Shown: positions 52,702 to 61,942, counted from the first letter of the stretch. The stretch is DNA of 64,000 nt from Candidatus Dormiibacterota bacterium (GCA_035544955.1 DASZZN010000036.1:1-64000), one strand, 5' to 3'. The notes: generated by a model from the letters alone, not told the origin. Numbers and translations: made by a program.

Positions 52702-53458
52702 AATGGCGTTTCAACCGACTCGTGGTCACGGGTGGCCAACCGGACTCGGCACGCTGCTGCGTCACGAGATGCAGGCGTTCTGGGGCAGCCGGTCGTGGTG
52801 GGTGCAGGTACTGGTTTGGACCGTCTTTGTCCAGGGACTGCTGCTCAACTCCCTCGCGCAAGCCCACGGTGGTGCACCGGGGACCGAATTCGCCTCGGTG
52901 GCGATGGGAACCTTCGGCGTCTTCGGGGTGATTGTCCTCACCCACAATGCCATCGTTGGGGAAAAGCAGTCCGGAACCGCCGCCTGGATCATGTCGAAGC
53001 CCGTCTCGCGCACCGCCTTCGTCCTGGCGAGGTTTCTCGGGGCAATCGGCGGCTACGTCGCGGTCGTGATTGCGATCGAAGGCGCCGTCGCCTACGCTGT
53101 CCTGACGCTTTCGGGACACCCCGTCGCGGCTCCGACCTACGTGGGCGCCATGGCCGCGGGGGCAATCTACCTTCTTTTCTTTGTCGCCCTCTTACTCTTC
53201 CTCGGGACCCTCTTCAACGCCCGGGGACCGGTTCTGGCGATTCCGCTGGTAGCGATCCTGCTGGGACAGCTCTTCCACCTCGACCTATCGAACATCGCGG
53301 CGGCGCTTCTTCCGGCCGGGCATTCCGCGATCAGTGTTTCGGCCAACTCCGGAGGCTCGATCGCGACGGCGGCTCTCGCGGTCAGTGCTATCTACGTGGT
53401 CCTGACCATCGGCCTGCTCGCCGGCGCCATCCTGCGCTTCAGCCGGGAGGAGTTCTGA
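52691..53458 (+). CDS. ABC-2 type permease
   Basis: The product is 255 residues with six membrane segments. EKQSGTAAWIMSKPVSRTAFVLARFLGA is the coupling segment typical of ABC-2/NosY-like permeases. It works with the ATPase at 51727. Export of a peptide or lipid is likely. Confidence 0.9.
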   Translation: MVAEMAFQPTRGHGWPTGLGTLLRHEMQAFWGSRSWWVQVLVWTVFVQGLLLNSLAQAHGGAPGTEFASVAMGTFGVFGVIVLTHNAIVGEKQSGTAAWIMSKPVSRTAFVLARFLGAIGGYVAVVIAIEGAVAYAVLTLSGHPVAAPTYVGAMAAGAIYLLFFVALLLFLGTLFNARGPVLAIPLVAILLGQLFHLDLSNIAAALLPAGHSAISVSANSGGSIATAALAVSAIYVVLTIGLLAGAILRFSREEF

Positions 53459-53459
53459 G

Positions 53460-54596
53460 ATGACGACCTTGATCAAGACCGCACTGACCGCGCTGGCCGC
53501 GCTCATGCTGAGTGGCTGCGGAGCTCTCGCGTCCACTGGCAGCACGCCCTCGGCGGCGGCGACGCCGACGCCAGCCACGCCAACCGTGGCAGCCCTGACT
53601 GCGGTGGCCGAGCAAATGTTCCCGAGGCATCCGATCTACCCCATTTACGTCGAGTGCATCAACTTCAAGGAAAACGGCCGCGCGCAGCCGGGCACCCAGG
53701 ACTACAGCACCTGCCCGTTGACCGACGCGATGCGCGCTCGGCTGGCCCAAACCAACGCCCATCTCTGCTGCGAGCAGAATCCGACGACGACCCGGGACAT
53801 CCAGGTGGTGCCGAAACCGGGTGGGGGATTGATCACCGTCAAGATGTTCGAGGGAAACGAGACGGTCGAGCTGGTTGTCGTGTCCATCGACGGGAAGCTG
53901 CTGGTGAGCGACGAACCGGCAAAAGGGAGTATCGAGTCGGGCACGATCGTCTTCCAGGAGAAACCGACGCCAACGCCCATTACGGTCCCGCCAACCTCGT
54001 CAGGCACGACCCGCGTCCTCAATGTCCCGTGGTACCACCAGGCGTTTGAGCTGAGTTGCGAGGAAGCGTCCCTGCGGATGGCCCTCGCCTCCGAAGGCAT
54101 TGCGACCACCGATGCCGCCGTGCTCAACATCATCGGCAGCGATTTGCGGCCGGCCTACGTCGACAGCACCGGTCTGCATTGGGGCGATCCCTTCGCCACC
54201 TTCGTGGGCAACGTCAACGGGAGCGAGATCGCCCTGACGGGCTACGGCACCTACTACCCGACGATCGCGCACGCCGCGACCGTGCTCGGAGGCCATGTGC
54301 TCCGAGCGGGACAAAATATTGCCCCATCGGAGGTGTACGCCGCAGTCCTGGCGGGCCATCCGGTGGTGGCGTGGGTCACCTACAAGTGGGTCATCCAGCA
54401 TCGGAAGGATTACGTCGCTTTCGACGGCAAGACGATCACCTATGCCGGGCCGGGCGAGCACGCGGTCGTGGTGATCGGCGTGACGCCCACTCGGGTCTTG
54501 ATCAACAACCCGTGGTCCGGTCCGGAGTGGATCGCCAAAAGCACCTTCGAGCCGGTTTACGCCACCTACGACGACATGGCTGTCGTCATCGCCTGA
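53460..54596 (+). CDS. Lipoprotein with a C39-like cysteine peptidase domain
   Basis: The product is 378 residues. The signal peptide ends in lipobox LSGC (Cys about 20), a Thr/Pro linker follows, then an unknown middle (about 50-170), and a peptidase_C39-like domain (about 185-378). LNVPWYHQAFELSCEEASLRMAL carries the catalytic Cys, GEHAVVVIGV the His and LINNPW the Asn/Asp. C39 enzymes remove double-glycine leaders, though lipoprotein forms may act on the wall. It is the last gene of the transporter run. Confidence 0.88.
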   Translation: MTTLIKTALTALAALMLSGCGALASTGSTPSAAATPTPATPTVAALTAVAEQMFPRHPIYPIYVECINFKENGRAQPGTQDYSTCPLTDAMRARLAQTNAHLCCEQNPTTTRDIQVVPKPGGGLITVKMFEGNETVELVVVSIDGKLLVSDEPAKGSIESGTIVFQEKPTPTPITVPPTSSGTTRVLNVPWYHQAFELSCEEASLRMALASEGIATTDAAVLNIIGSDLRPAYVDSTGLHWGDPFATFVGNVNGSEIALTGYGTYYPTIAHAATVLGGHVLRAGQNIAPSEVYAAVLAGHPVVAWVTYKWVIQHRKDYVAFDGKTITYAGPGEHAVVVIGVTPTRVLINNPWSGPEWIAKSTFEPVYATYDDMAVVIA

Positions 54597-54928
54597 AGGA
54601 GGATGCATGCGTGGTGAATTTGCAAATGCGCAACGCACGAGTCGCTGACACCGATATCGTCTATCGGCTCCGGCCACCTCATCCAGCTGGAGAAGCCAGA
54701 ATTAACACTGGGAACGATCCGCCACCAGATCGAGGCCATCCGCGCGGCAGCTCCAGCGCATAGCCCCTCCCCCACCGGACTCTTAGGCCGCGACCAGCGT
54801 GTCCGCCCATCGCCAACTCAAAGCTGAACCCCGCTCCTCGAAGGGTGACAGAATGGAGGTTCACCCTGTGCGCCCCGTTGGGCCGAGGTGACTTTGCGTC
54901 AGCTTCGTGGAACCTGAGGAGGCAATCT
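54597..54928. other. Intergenic stretch, 332 nt
   Basis: I see no gene here. The GGAGG before 54929 belongs to the VOC gene. Only a C-rich piece (CCCCTCCCCCACCGG near 54765) recalls the repeat arms. Confidence 0.4.
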
Positions 54929-55714
54929 ATGGCTGAAACCAAAACTGCGATCGCGAACAAGCCAACCTGGGTCGATCTCGCGACGACCGACGCGGCGGCG
55001 TCGCGCGAGTTCTACTCGAAGGTGTTTGGCTGGAAAATCGAGGTCAACCCCGATCCGCAGTACGGCGGGTACGGGATGGCCGAAGTCGGCGGCAAACGGG
55101 TGGCGGGGATTGGTCCCAAGATGACACCCGAAGCACCGACCGCCTGGTCGGTCTATATCAGCACCGATGATGCGGATGCCCTGGCGAAAAAGGTGCAGGC
55201 CGCCGGCGGCAAGGTCCTTGCGCCGCCCTTCGACGTCGGAGACCAGGGCCGCATGGCCACCTTCGCGGATCCGAGCGGCGCGGTCATTGCTGCCTGGCAG
55301 GCCGGTGCCATGAATTCGCCGATGCCCGTGGGCGAGGCGAACACGTTCGGATGGGCCGAGCTCAACGCGCGCGGCGTCGACAAGGCGATCCCCTTCTATC
55401 AGAAGGTCTTCGGCTGGACCGTCAAGACCAGCGATATGGGCCCGGATTCGCCACCGTACAACGAGTTCCAGCTCGGCGGCGAGAGCATCGCCGGCGGAAC
55501 CGAAATGAACAAGATGGCGCCGGCCCAGATGCCCAGCTACTGGCTGGTCTATTTCACGGTCGCCGACGTCGACAAGTCGTTCAAGGCGGCGACGCAGGCC
55601 GGCGCGCGCGAGATGCTCGCGCCGATGGATTTCCCGGGCGGCCGTTTTGCGATCGTCAGCGACCCGCAGGGCGCAGCCTTCGGGATTCTCAAGATGGCGC
55701 CGGCGCCAGCCTAG
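54929..55714 (+). CDS. VOC (glyoxalase-fold) protein with two domains
   Basis: The product is 261 residues made of two VOC halves (PTWVDLATTDAAASREFYSKVFGW and FGWAELNARGVDKAIPFYQKVFGW). Each half ends in a metal-like position (ATFADPSGAVIAAWQ and FAIVSDPQGAAFGIL). The first His/Glu metal ligands are not all obvious, so it may be a binding protein rather than a metalloenzyme. AGGAGG precedes the ATG at 54929. Relatives are often called glyoxalase/bleomycin-resistance proteins. Confidence 0.88.
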   Translation: MAETKTAIANKPTWVDLATTDAAASREFYSKVFGWKIEVNPDPQYGGYGMAEVGGKRVAGIGPKMTPEAPTAWSVYISTDDADALAKKVQAAGGKVLAPPFDVGDQGRMATFADPSGAVIAAWQAGAMNSPMPVGEANTFGWAELNARGVDKAIPFYQKVFGWTVKTSDMGPDSPPYNEFQLGGESIAGGTEMNKMAPAQMPSYWLVYFTVADVDKSFKAATQAGAREMLAPMDFPGGRFAIVSDPQGAAFGILKMAPAPA

Positions 55715-55729
55715 ACAAGACTCACCGAT

Positions 55730-55755
55730 GCGGGCCGGCCCGGTTGCCGGCCCGC
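55730..55755. terminator. Hairpin between convergent VOC and molybdate units
   Basis: GCGGGCCGGC (55730-55739) pairs perfectly with GCCGGCCCGC (55746-55755). There is no T tract, so efficiency is uncertain. Confidence 0.5.
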
Positions 55756-55844
55756 CCTCGCCTAAGCAGACTGGCCTGCTTAACAAGGTCAACCTGGTGT
55801 GGGTGCAACTCAAAACGTGTCATCATGCCGAGGATCCGAGGCCT

Positions 55845-56048
55845 CTACTTCCCGATCAGGACCTCGGTGGCCTTGATGATCACGGTGACCTTATCGCCGG
55901 TCATGAGCTTTAGCCGCTTGAGCGACGCGTCGGTGATCGCGGCCACCACGGTGCCGGCCTGGACCTTGACCTCGACCTCGGCCATGACGGTACCCGACTT
56001 GAGCCGAACGACCTCACCCTGGAGCTGATTGCGAGCACTTAGTTCCAC
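55845..56048 (-). CDS. Mop (TOBE) molybdate-binding protein
   Basis: The product is 67 residues, a single Mop domain (LSARNQLQGEVVRLKSGTVMAEVEVKV...AAITDASLKRLKLMTGDKVTVIIKATEVLI). Molbindins of this size store molybdate as oligomers. The GTG at 56048 follows AGGAGGAGA; a longer start at 56123 is possible but less supported. It is the last gene of the molybdate operon. Confidence 0.88.
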   Translation of the reverse strand: MELSARNQLQGEVVRLKSGTVMAEVEVKVQAGTVVAAITDASLKRLKLMTGDKVTVIIKATEVLIGK

Positions 56049-56119
56049 GTTGTCTCCTCCTGTGCTGATGGGCGCTAGCTGCCCTGGTTGATGATGACTG
56101 GAAGTGTCCAACTCGATGG

Positions 56120-57172
56120 TCACGCGGGGTAGACGCCGACGTCGGTCGCCTTGAACGAGAGCCAGACCTCACCTCCTTCCACGAGATCCAGGTCGCGTAG
56201 CGCGGAAGGGGTGACCTCCGCGACCAATGGGACCTCACCGTCGATCCGAACACGAACTCGGCTGCCCATGAGCTCGATGCTGGTCGCCCGACCCGGCCAC
56301 ACGTTGCGAGGACTACCCTCGGGGCGGATCCGGTGAATGGCGACGGCGCGTGGGTGAATCACCGCGAAGACGTCGCCCGACTCGGCGCCGGCCGCCGCGA
56401 CGACGGGTCCGCCCGCGATCCGCACCGACCCATGGTCGGCCCGTCCCTCGAGCAGGTTGACGCCGACGAGATCGGCGACGTACTGTGACCGCGGTCGCTC
56501 GGTGACTTCCGCCGGTGTCCCGGTTTGGATCAGACGCCCCTTCTCCATGACGATCAAGCGATCGGCGAGTGCCACGGCCTCGAGGGGATCATGGGTCACG
56601 ACGAGCCGGATGCCCTGGAACGACGCGAGATGGTGCTTGAGATCGCGGCGGACTTCGGCCCGAGTCGTGACGTCGAGGGCCGCAAGGGGCTCGTCGAGCA
56701 GGAGAAGGCGCGGGTCAGGCGCGAGCGCGCGGGCCAGCGCCACGCGCTGGCGCTGGCCTCCCGACAGCTGAGCCGGCTTCGCTTGCGCATACGTTTTCAA
56801 TCCAACCCGGTCCAGCCATTGGATCGCTTTGTTCGCCGCCGCCTGGGGCGGCGTGCCGCGGGAGCGAAGGCCGAAAGCCACGTTGTCCAGGGCGCTGAGG
56901 TGTGGGAAGAGAAGATAGTCCTGAAACACGAAACCGATCGGCCGCTTTTCCGTCGGGACGTATTGCCCGGTAATGGTGTCTTCGAGGACCTGACCATCCA
57001 GGTGGACGTGCCCAGAGCGCAGCGGCACCAGGCCTGCTGCGGCCCGCAGAAGGGTGGTTTTGCCCGCCCCATTGGGACCGAGCAGGGCCACCACCTCGCT
57101 GTCCCCGATGCTGAACTCCATTTCGAGGTCGAGGGACCCGAGGGTCAGACGGACCGCAGCATCGAGGCTCAC
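56120..57172 (-). CDS. modC: Molybdate ABC transporter ATP-binding protein
   Basis: The product is 350 residues: GPNGAGKTTLL, QLSGGQRQRVALARAL, LLLLDEPLAALD, and a C-terminal TOBE/Mop domain (about 280-350) that senses molybdate. The GTG start at 57172 overlaps the modB stop by 3 nt; the much longer open frame upstream is a shadow of modB. It couples ATP hydrolysis to molybdate import. Confidence 0.94.
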   Translation of the reverse strand: MSLDAAVRLTLGSLDLEMEFSIGDSEVVALLGPNGAGKTTLLRAAAGLVPLRSGHVHLDGQVLEDTITGQYVPTEKRPIGFVFQDYLLFPHLSALDNVAFGLRSRGTPPQAAANKAIQWLDRVGLKTYAQAKPAQLSGGQRQRVALARALAPDPRLLLLDEPLAALDVTTRAEVRRDLKHHLASFQGIRLVVTHDPLEAVALADRLIVMEKGRLIQTGTPAEVTERPRSQYVADLVGVNLLEGRADHGSVRIAGGPVVAAAGAESGDVFAVIHPRAVAIHRIRPEGSPRNVWPGRATSIELMGSRVRVRIDGEVPLVAEVTPSALRDLDLVEGGEVWLSFKATDVGVYPA

Positions 57173-57954
57173 GCAAGGCTCAGCCAGCGGTGTCTGAGCC
57201 CAACCAAAACGGCCAGAGAAATGAGCAAGAGCAAAAGACTGAGGATGTATGAGGCCTCCTGGTTGGTTTCGAGGAGAAGATAAACGGCCAGTGGCATCGT
57301 CTGGGTGATGCCCGGGAAGTTGCCGGCAAAGGTGATCGTGGCGCCGAACTCTCCCAGCGCCCGGGCCCAGCAGAGCACCGCGCCGGCAAACAGCGATGGT
57401 CCGATCAGCGGCATCGTCACCTGGGTGAACACCCTCCAGCGGCTTGCGCCCAGGGTGCGGGCCGCCTCCTCGTATCGGCGATCCATCGAACGCAGACCCG
57501 CCTCCACCGTAAGGATCAGGAATGGCATGGCGACAAACGTCTCCGCCATGATGACGCCCGCGGTCGTGAACGGGAGGGTGATGCCGAACGTGCTGTCGAG
57601 CCACGATCCCAACACCCCGCGCCGGCCGAAGGCCAGCAGGAGAGCAATTCCACCGACGACCGGGGGAAGAACCATGGGCAGGGTGGTCAACGCGCGCAGC
57701 AGGTTGCGGCCCGGGAACTCCACCCGGGCGTAAAGCCAGGCCAGGGGCACGCCGAGAATTAGCCCGAACGCGGTGGCCGACAGTGAGGCCAACAGCGAGA
57801 GTTTGACCGCGTCCAGCGTCTCGGGCGCCGTCAGGGCGGTAATGGCATCGCGCCACGGCGAGCGAACCACGAGGCCGATCAGAGGCAGGATGAAGAAGGC
57901 CGCCCCGATCGCCGCCAAAACGACGACGACAGCCGGTACGCGCTCCCGCCTCAC
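57169..57954 (-). CDS. modB: Molybdate ABC transporter permease
   Basis: The product is 261 residues with five or six helices and the EAA coupling loop EEAARTLGASRWRVFTQVTMPLIGPSL. FGATITFAGNFPGITQTMPLAVY is the ModB-type end of the pore region. It lies between modA (6 nt away) and modC (overlapping). Confidence 0.95.
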   Translation of the reverse strand: MRRERVPAVVVVLAAIGAAFFILPLIGLVVRSPWRDAITALTAPETLDAVKLSLLASLSATAFGLILGVPLAWLYARVEFPGRNLLRALTTLPMVLPPVVGGIALLLAFGRRGVLGSWLDSTFGITLPFTTAGVIMAETFVAMPFLILTVEAGLRSMDRRYEEAARTLGASRWRVFTQVTMPLIGPSLFAGAVLCWARALGEFGATITFAGNFPGITQTMPLAVYLLLETNQEASYILSLLLLLISLAVLVGLRHRWLSLA

Positions 57955-57959
57955 CGGGT

Positions 57960-58739
57960 TTACGCCGCCGAGAGGAACCCGAACGACTGCAAGGTCGACT
58001 GGCCCTTGGCCGAACGGACATACGCGATGAATGCATTGGCTACGTCAGGGCTCTTCGTACCCTTCACCGCCGCGATTGGATAGGTTGCGATTACGTTGTA
58101 GGTATCTGGGATCCGGACACCCTGGACCTTGCTCCCGGCCGCCGTCACATCGGTCGTGTAGACGATGCCAGCATCGGCCACACCGAGCTCGATCTTGCTC
58201 ACGACAGACTTGACGTCAGTTTCGAGGCTCTTGGGTTTGGCGGTCACGCCCGCCTTCGCCAGGGCCTGGAGCGAGTATTTCCCAGCCGGCACCGTCGCCG
58301 CTTCGGAGATGTAAATCACGCCCGCTTTGGCGAGGTCGGCCAGCCCCGTGATGCCCTTGGGGTTGCCAGGGGCGACCACGATTTCAAGCTGGTTGCGGGC
58401 GAAGACCTGGGGCGTGCCCGTGGTAAAGCCGTCGGTCTTCAACTTGTCCATGTTCGTCGTATCGGCGGACGCAAACACGTCGGCAGGCGCGCCCTGCTCG
58501 ATCTGGGTGACCAGCGTCGGTGAACCGGCGAAGTTGAATTGCACGATGACGCCAGGGTGCGCTGTCTGAAACGCCGTGCCAAGCGCCTTGAAAGACTCGG
58601 TCAACGACGCGGCAGCGAAGACGGATATCGTCCCACTCAGCGGAGTGGGCGTCGGTGAGGATGTCCCTGCCCCTCCGCTACTTCCGCAGGCGGCCAGAAA
58701 ACTAGCGGCGATGACACACAACAAGACCCGCTTACGCAC
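57960..58739 (-). CDS. modA: Molybdate-binding lipoprotein
   Basis: The product is 259 residues with lipobox LAAC (Cys about 18). The family motif AAASLTESFKALGTAF binds the oxyanion with backbone and Ser groups. ADVFASADTTNMDKL and VYTTDVTAAG are also ModA-like. It captures molybdate, possibly tungstate, outside the membrane and hands it to ModBC. Confidence 0.95.
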   Translation of the reverse strand: MRKRVLLCVIAASFLAACGSSGGAGTSSPTPTPLSGTISVFAAASLTESFKALGTAFQTAHPGVIVQFNFAGSPTLVTQIEQGAPADVFASADTTNMDKLKTDGFTTGTPQVFARNQLEIVVAPGNPKGITGLADLAKAGVIYISEAATVPAGKYSLQALAKAGVTAKPKSLETDVKSVVSKIELGVADAGIVYTTDVTAAGSKVQGVRIPDTYNVIATYPIAAVKGTKSPDVANAFIAYVRSAKGQSTLQSFGFLSAA

Positions 58740-58754
58740 TATTCGACCCCTTCC

Positions 58755-59153
58755 TTAGGTGCGCGGCAGCTCAATCACGACATTGGTTGCCTTCAACGAC
58801 GCCACGGCGATCATCCCCGGCTTCAAGCCGAGTTCGTCAGCGGACTCCCGCGTGATCAGCGACACAATCCGGTGCGGACCCGCCTGCAGTTCGACCTGTG
58901 CCGCGACGCCGTCTTTGATGACGCGTGTGATGATGCCGACGAAGCGGTTTCGGGCGGACTCACTGACCACTGCCGGAAGGTCCGGGCGCGGCTGCGCGGC
59001 CATATAGCGGGCCAGCACAGCGCCGTCGATCTGCCGCTGACCTCCAGCTGAGCGCGCCGTCTTGATGCGGCCCGAATCTACCAACCGCCTGACCGTGTCG
59101 GGGCTGACCCGCAGAAGTTCGGCGGCTTGCCGGATCCTTAGATGGGTTCCCAC
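58755..59153 (-). CDS. HTH-Mop molybdate-responsive regulator
   Basis: The product is 132 residues: an N-terminal excisionase/MerR-like HTH (LRIRQAAELLRVSPDTVRRLVDSGRIKTARSAGGQRQI) joined to a Mop/TOBE domain (about 65-132, SARNRFVGIITRVIKDGVAAQVELQAG). It replaces classical ModE and probably represses modABC when molybdate is bound. GTG start at 59153. It leads the operon, 15 nt before modA. Confidence 0.9.
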   Translation of the reverse strand: MGTHLRIRQAAELLRVSPDTVRRLVDSGRIKTARSAGGQRQIDGAVLARYMAAQPRPDLPAVVSESARNRFVGIITRVIKDGVAAQVELQAGPHRIVSLITRESADELGLKPGMIAVASLKATNVVIELPRT

Positions 59154-59183
59154 ATTCGAACAATAGCAAATGCGGAATCTGAA

Positions 59184-59196
59184 GCCTCTTTGAGGC
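59184..59196. promoter_or_regulatory. Small palindrome before the molybdate operon
   Basis: GCCTC-TTT-GAGGC sits 31 nt upstream of the regulator gene. As a perfect inverted repeat next to a self-named regulator it is a candidate operator. Confidence 0.35.
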
Positions 59197-59303
59197 CTAT
59201 ACCCTATGGTGTTTGGCGCTATTCCCTAACATCTGCGAGATTTTCGCTCCCGTCATTCCTCGGTTCGCGATGTGCGATCGGCGACAAGGTCGACGACAGC
59301 CCC

Positions 59304-60101
59304 TTAGCGGGTGCTCCATTGAAACCAGCGGATGCCAATCCCGGCGAACACGATGGTATAGAGCACGCTCGTGAGAAGGGCCCACCAGGTGTCCCCGCTC
59401 CACGCAGCGGGCTGCATCGCGCCCGCGAGCAACGTCGCCACCGCCCCGCCGGGTGACCACCGCGCGATGGTCTCGAACGTGGTCCCGAAGATTGCGGAAT
59501 GCGCAAAAAGGCCGAGTGCGACGAGCGGCAGGAAGCTGAGGCGCCCCACGGCGTTGACGGTATCCGCGGATTTGACGAGGCCCACCAAAGCCTGTCCCAC
59601 GCCGAGGAACACGGCCGAGCTAAAAATGACAATGGTGAGGGTCAGAAGGTAGGCGGGCGGATCCAGAGTGACCTTCTCGACGACTGCGGCGGCGACAAGA
59701 ACCACTACCGTCATCACTAGCATTGAGAGGATCTGGACCGCCAACCGGCTGACCATGATGGTCCAGGTCGGAGCCGGCGTGACCCGCAGGCGCTGGAAAA
59801 CACCCAGCTCGCGGTCCCTGGCGACGGACGCCGTGTAGCCAAGGATGGCAATTAATGCGATGCCGAGCGTGAGAGCCAACGCCACGCTGACGATCGGGCC
59901 GCCGAGTTGCGCGCCGCGTTTGGCAGTGGACAAGCCGTAGAGGACGGCCAGCGGGGGAAGGAACGTCAGCACCAACGCCCGCCCGTTCCGCAACTGAACG
60001 GTGAGGTCCGCCCGAAGCAGGGCTCTGAGGATGCCTGACAGCGTCGGAGGGTGGTTGGGCAGGGCGCTCGGCTGGCTGCTCATATCAATCGCGAAGGTCA
60101 C
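59304..60101 (-). CDS. ABC-2 type permease
   Basis: The product is 265 residues with six membrane segments. GYTASVARDRELGVFQRLRVTPAPTWTIMVSRLAVQIL is the coupling region of drug-type ABC-2 permeases (YadH/DrrB-like). It overlaps the ATPase gene by 17 nt and completes an exporter. Confidence 0.9.
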   Translation of the reverse strand: MTFAIDMSSQPSALPNHPPTLSGILRALLRADLTVQLRNGRALVLTFLPPLAVLYGLSTAKRGAQLGGPIVSVALALTLGIALIAILGYTASVARDRELGVFQRLRVTPAPTWTIMVSRLAVQILSMLVMTVVVLVAAAVVEKVTLDPPAYLLTLTIVIFSSAVFLGVGQALVGLVKSADTVNAVGRLSFLPLVALGLFAHSAIFGTTFETIARWSPGGAVATLLAGAMQPAAWSGDTWWALLTSVLYTIVFAGIGIRWFQWSTR

Positions 60102-60888
60102 TACCGGTTAACCCGATGAAGACATCCTCGAGGGTGACCTGGCCATGCGCCACCTTGCGTACGCGTGGGTCATCTTTGTGCTTCTCGATCAGCCCAGCCG
60201 GCGTATCGACGGTAAGAAGCTTGCCCCGATCGATGATCGCCACACGATGACAGACGGCCTGCGCCTCTTCCATGGAGTGCGTCGTCAGGAGGATGCTCCG
60301 GCCGATGTCGCGTAACCGTTCGATCCGATCCCACAGCTGCCGGCGCGCTTGCGGGTCCAGGCCGGCCGTGGGCTCGTCGAGGAGCACGAGTGGGGGGCTG
60401 TGAATCGTGGCAATCACCAATGAGACGCGTTTCTGCTGTCCCCCGGACAGCTGGCTGAAGCGCTTCGACGCTTCCTCCCCCAGGTGGACGTTGGCAAGCA
60501 GGTCGTCAATGCCGGCGTGGGTGAGCGGCACGCCGTAGAGCCCCGCATAGAGCCGGACGATCTCGCGGATCGTGAGATTGGATTGGAAGCTCGTCGACTG
60601 GAGCTGCACGCCCATTCGGGCTTTCGCCGCGGCTGGATTGGCGCGAGCGTCGACATCGCCGACCCGGATCGAGCCCGAGTTGGGCCGCACCAGGCCCTCA
60701 ATCGCGCTGAGCGTGCTCGTCTTCCCGGCGCCGTTGGGGCCCAGCAGACCAAAGATCTCGCCTTCGTTGATGTCGAGCGACACACCGTCGACCGCCAGCT
60801 TCGGACCGTAGCTGACGCGGAGGTCTTCGATTTGAAGAGCAAGACCATGCGCGGCAGTCGGGCCGGTGGCTGTCACTCTGTTGGCCAC
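60085..60888 (-). CDS. ABC transporter ATP-binding protein, DrrA-like
   Basis: The product is 267 residues with [48 protein letters not shown] and LTTHSMEEAQAVCHRV. Together with the permease at 59304 it resembles drug or lipid exporters. An AATAGT-N10-ACTATT palindrome lies 36 nt upstream. Confidence 0.93.
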   Translation of the reverse strand: MANRVTATGPTAAHGLALQIEDLRVSYGPKLAVDGVSLDINEGEIFGLLGPNGAGKTSTLSAIEGLVRPNSGSIRVGDVDARANPAAAKARMGVQLQSTSFQSNLTIREIVRLYAGLYGVPLTHAGIDDLLANVHLGEEASKRFSQLSGGQQKRVSLVIATIHSPPLVLLDEPTAGLDPQARRQLWDRIERLRDIGRSILLTTHSMEEAQAVCHRVAIIDRGKLLTVDTPAGLIEKHKDDPRVRKVAHGQVTLEDVFIGLTGSDLRD

Positions 60889-60923
60889 ATTATCGGCGAT
60901 CCTGCCTTACACAGAGCTCACTG

Positions 60924-60945
60924 AATAGTGGCTTATCGAACTATT
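60924..60945. promoter_or_regulatory. Palindrome upstream of the ABC exporter
   Basis: AATAGT (60924-60929) and ACTATT (60940-60945) flank GGCTTATCGA in an A/T-rich patch before the ATPase gene. It is a candidate repressor site; no regulator gene lies next to it. Confidence 0.4.
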
Positions 60946-61003
60946 AAATAATGATTGCTATCGATCCCTACGATCCAACTCGGCCGGGAATCGTCGCGCC
61001 GCC

Positions 61004-61534
61004 TTGTTAGGCAGCCCCCAATACTGGTTGCTAGCGTTCGCAGCGGGCATCCTCGCTGTTGCGGGCTGGAATTCCGTACGAGCTCGCCGAAGTGGGGCCC
61101 GGCGAGTCGGCGATGTATCGCGAGAGGCCATCCACTACCGGCTACGAGTGTCGGTAAAGTACCGGACCGCGGATCTCGTTGGGATCGCGAGCGATAAATG
61201 GCGTCGACGCCTCGGATGGTCTCCCGTGACATACGTCAGGACCGCAGCGTTGATTGTCAGGGACTCCTCGATCCAGATCTTTCCGTCCCGGCCACGGTAC
61301 ATAGCGGGCTTGGGGCGGGAATGGGTTCTCGTTCCGGCCGAAACGCGGATCCGGGTATCCAATTTTCGCAGCCTCCTCTGGCCGTTCAATCAGACGCCGT
61401 TCATCGTCTTCTCCCGCGTCGAGCCAGATGGAAGCGAGATCGACCTGGTGGCGATCACCAGGCGGAGCCGGCTCGATGAAATTCAAGCAGCTTTGAAGGT
61501 CACCGGCGTTAAGACGAGCAACGACGCGGTTTAA
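61004..61534 (+). CDS. Hypothetical membrane-anchored protein, 176 aa
   Basis: A TTG start at 61004 opens a frame with one N-terminal helix (WLLAFAAGILAVAGW) and a beta-rich domain with many basic residues (VSVKYRTADLVGIASDKWRRRLGW; TYVRTAALIVRDSSIQIFPSRPR). It resembles a PH-like fold, but I cannot name a family. It is divergent from the ABC exporter. Confidence 0.55.
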   Translation: MLGSPQYWLLAFAAGILAVAGWNSVRARRSGARRVGDVSREAIHYRLRVSVKYRTADLVGIASDKWRRRLGWSPVTYVRTAALIVRDSSIQIFPSRPRYIAGLGREWVLVPAETRIRVSNFRSLLWPFNQTPFIVFSRVEPDGSEIDLVAITRRSRLDEIQAALKVTGVKTSNDAV

Positions 61535-61667
61535 CCCGGCCCAAGCTACCCTGAGTCGGGCCGCCGGCGCGCTCCTGATCATTCTTGGACTGCTCCTGAT
61601 CAGCGGCGTCTACCAATCGCTAGCCGGCTACCTCGCGCAGCCATTGACCGTACGCTAGGGACTGATA

Positions 61668-61838
61668 ATGGAGGGAAAGATGGAGGGAAACAGCAATCTG
61701 CAACAGCGCCTGGCGGCGCTGCTCCGTGAGGCGGAGCGGGCGCACGGCGACTACGAGAAGTCACTTGGACATCGCGATGACGCTTGGCCTGACTGGTACG
61801 CGGCTTATATCGCGGAACGTCTGAGCACCGCGATATGA
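61668..61838 (+). CDS. Small helical protein, 56 aa
   Basis: The frame MEGKMEGNSNLQQRLAALLR then EAERAHGDYEKS...DDAWPDWYAAYIAERLSTA looks like a conserved type of small, Trp-rich protein seen in many Actinobacteria and Chloroflexi. A second ATG at 61680 is an alternative start. It overlaps the next frame by 4 nt. Confidence 0.5.
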   Translation: MEGKMEGNSNLQQRLAALLREAERAHGDYEKSLGHRDDAWPDWYAAYIAERLSTAI

Positions 61839-61942
61839 CCACGGCATTCGTTGTGTCGTTCGACGAGAAGGCCCGCGAGTGGCTCACCGCGCATCCGAGT
61901 AAGGATGCGCTGGTGATGGCCTACCAGGACACGCTCTGTTGA
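61835..61942 (+). CDS. Short ORF, 35 aa, ATGA-coupled
   Basis: The frame MTTAFVVSFDEKAREWLTAH then PSKDALVMAYQDTLC starts within the stop of the preceding small gene. After its TGA the same frame stays open to 62182 and looks coding (GEIAGRRILLDRRILPRMPS; GLHLGFSGEEWARLLYE), so the TGA may be a recent nonsense change in one longer gene. Confidence 0.35.
   Translation: MTTAFVVSFDEKAREWLTAHPSKDALVMAYQDTLC

Noticed and set aside
56120-58036. A 638-residue fused ModB-ModC-like protein on the minus strand
   Set aside because: The upstream part is the modB region in the wrong frame. ModC starts at the GTG at 57172.
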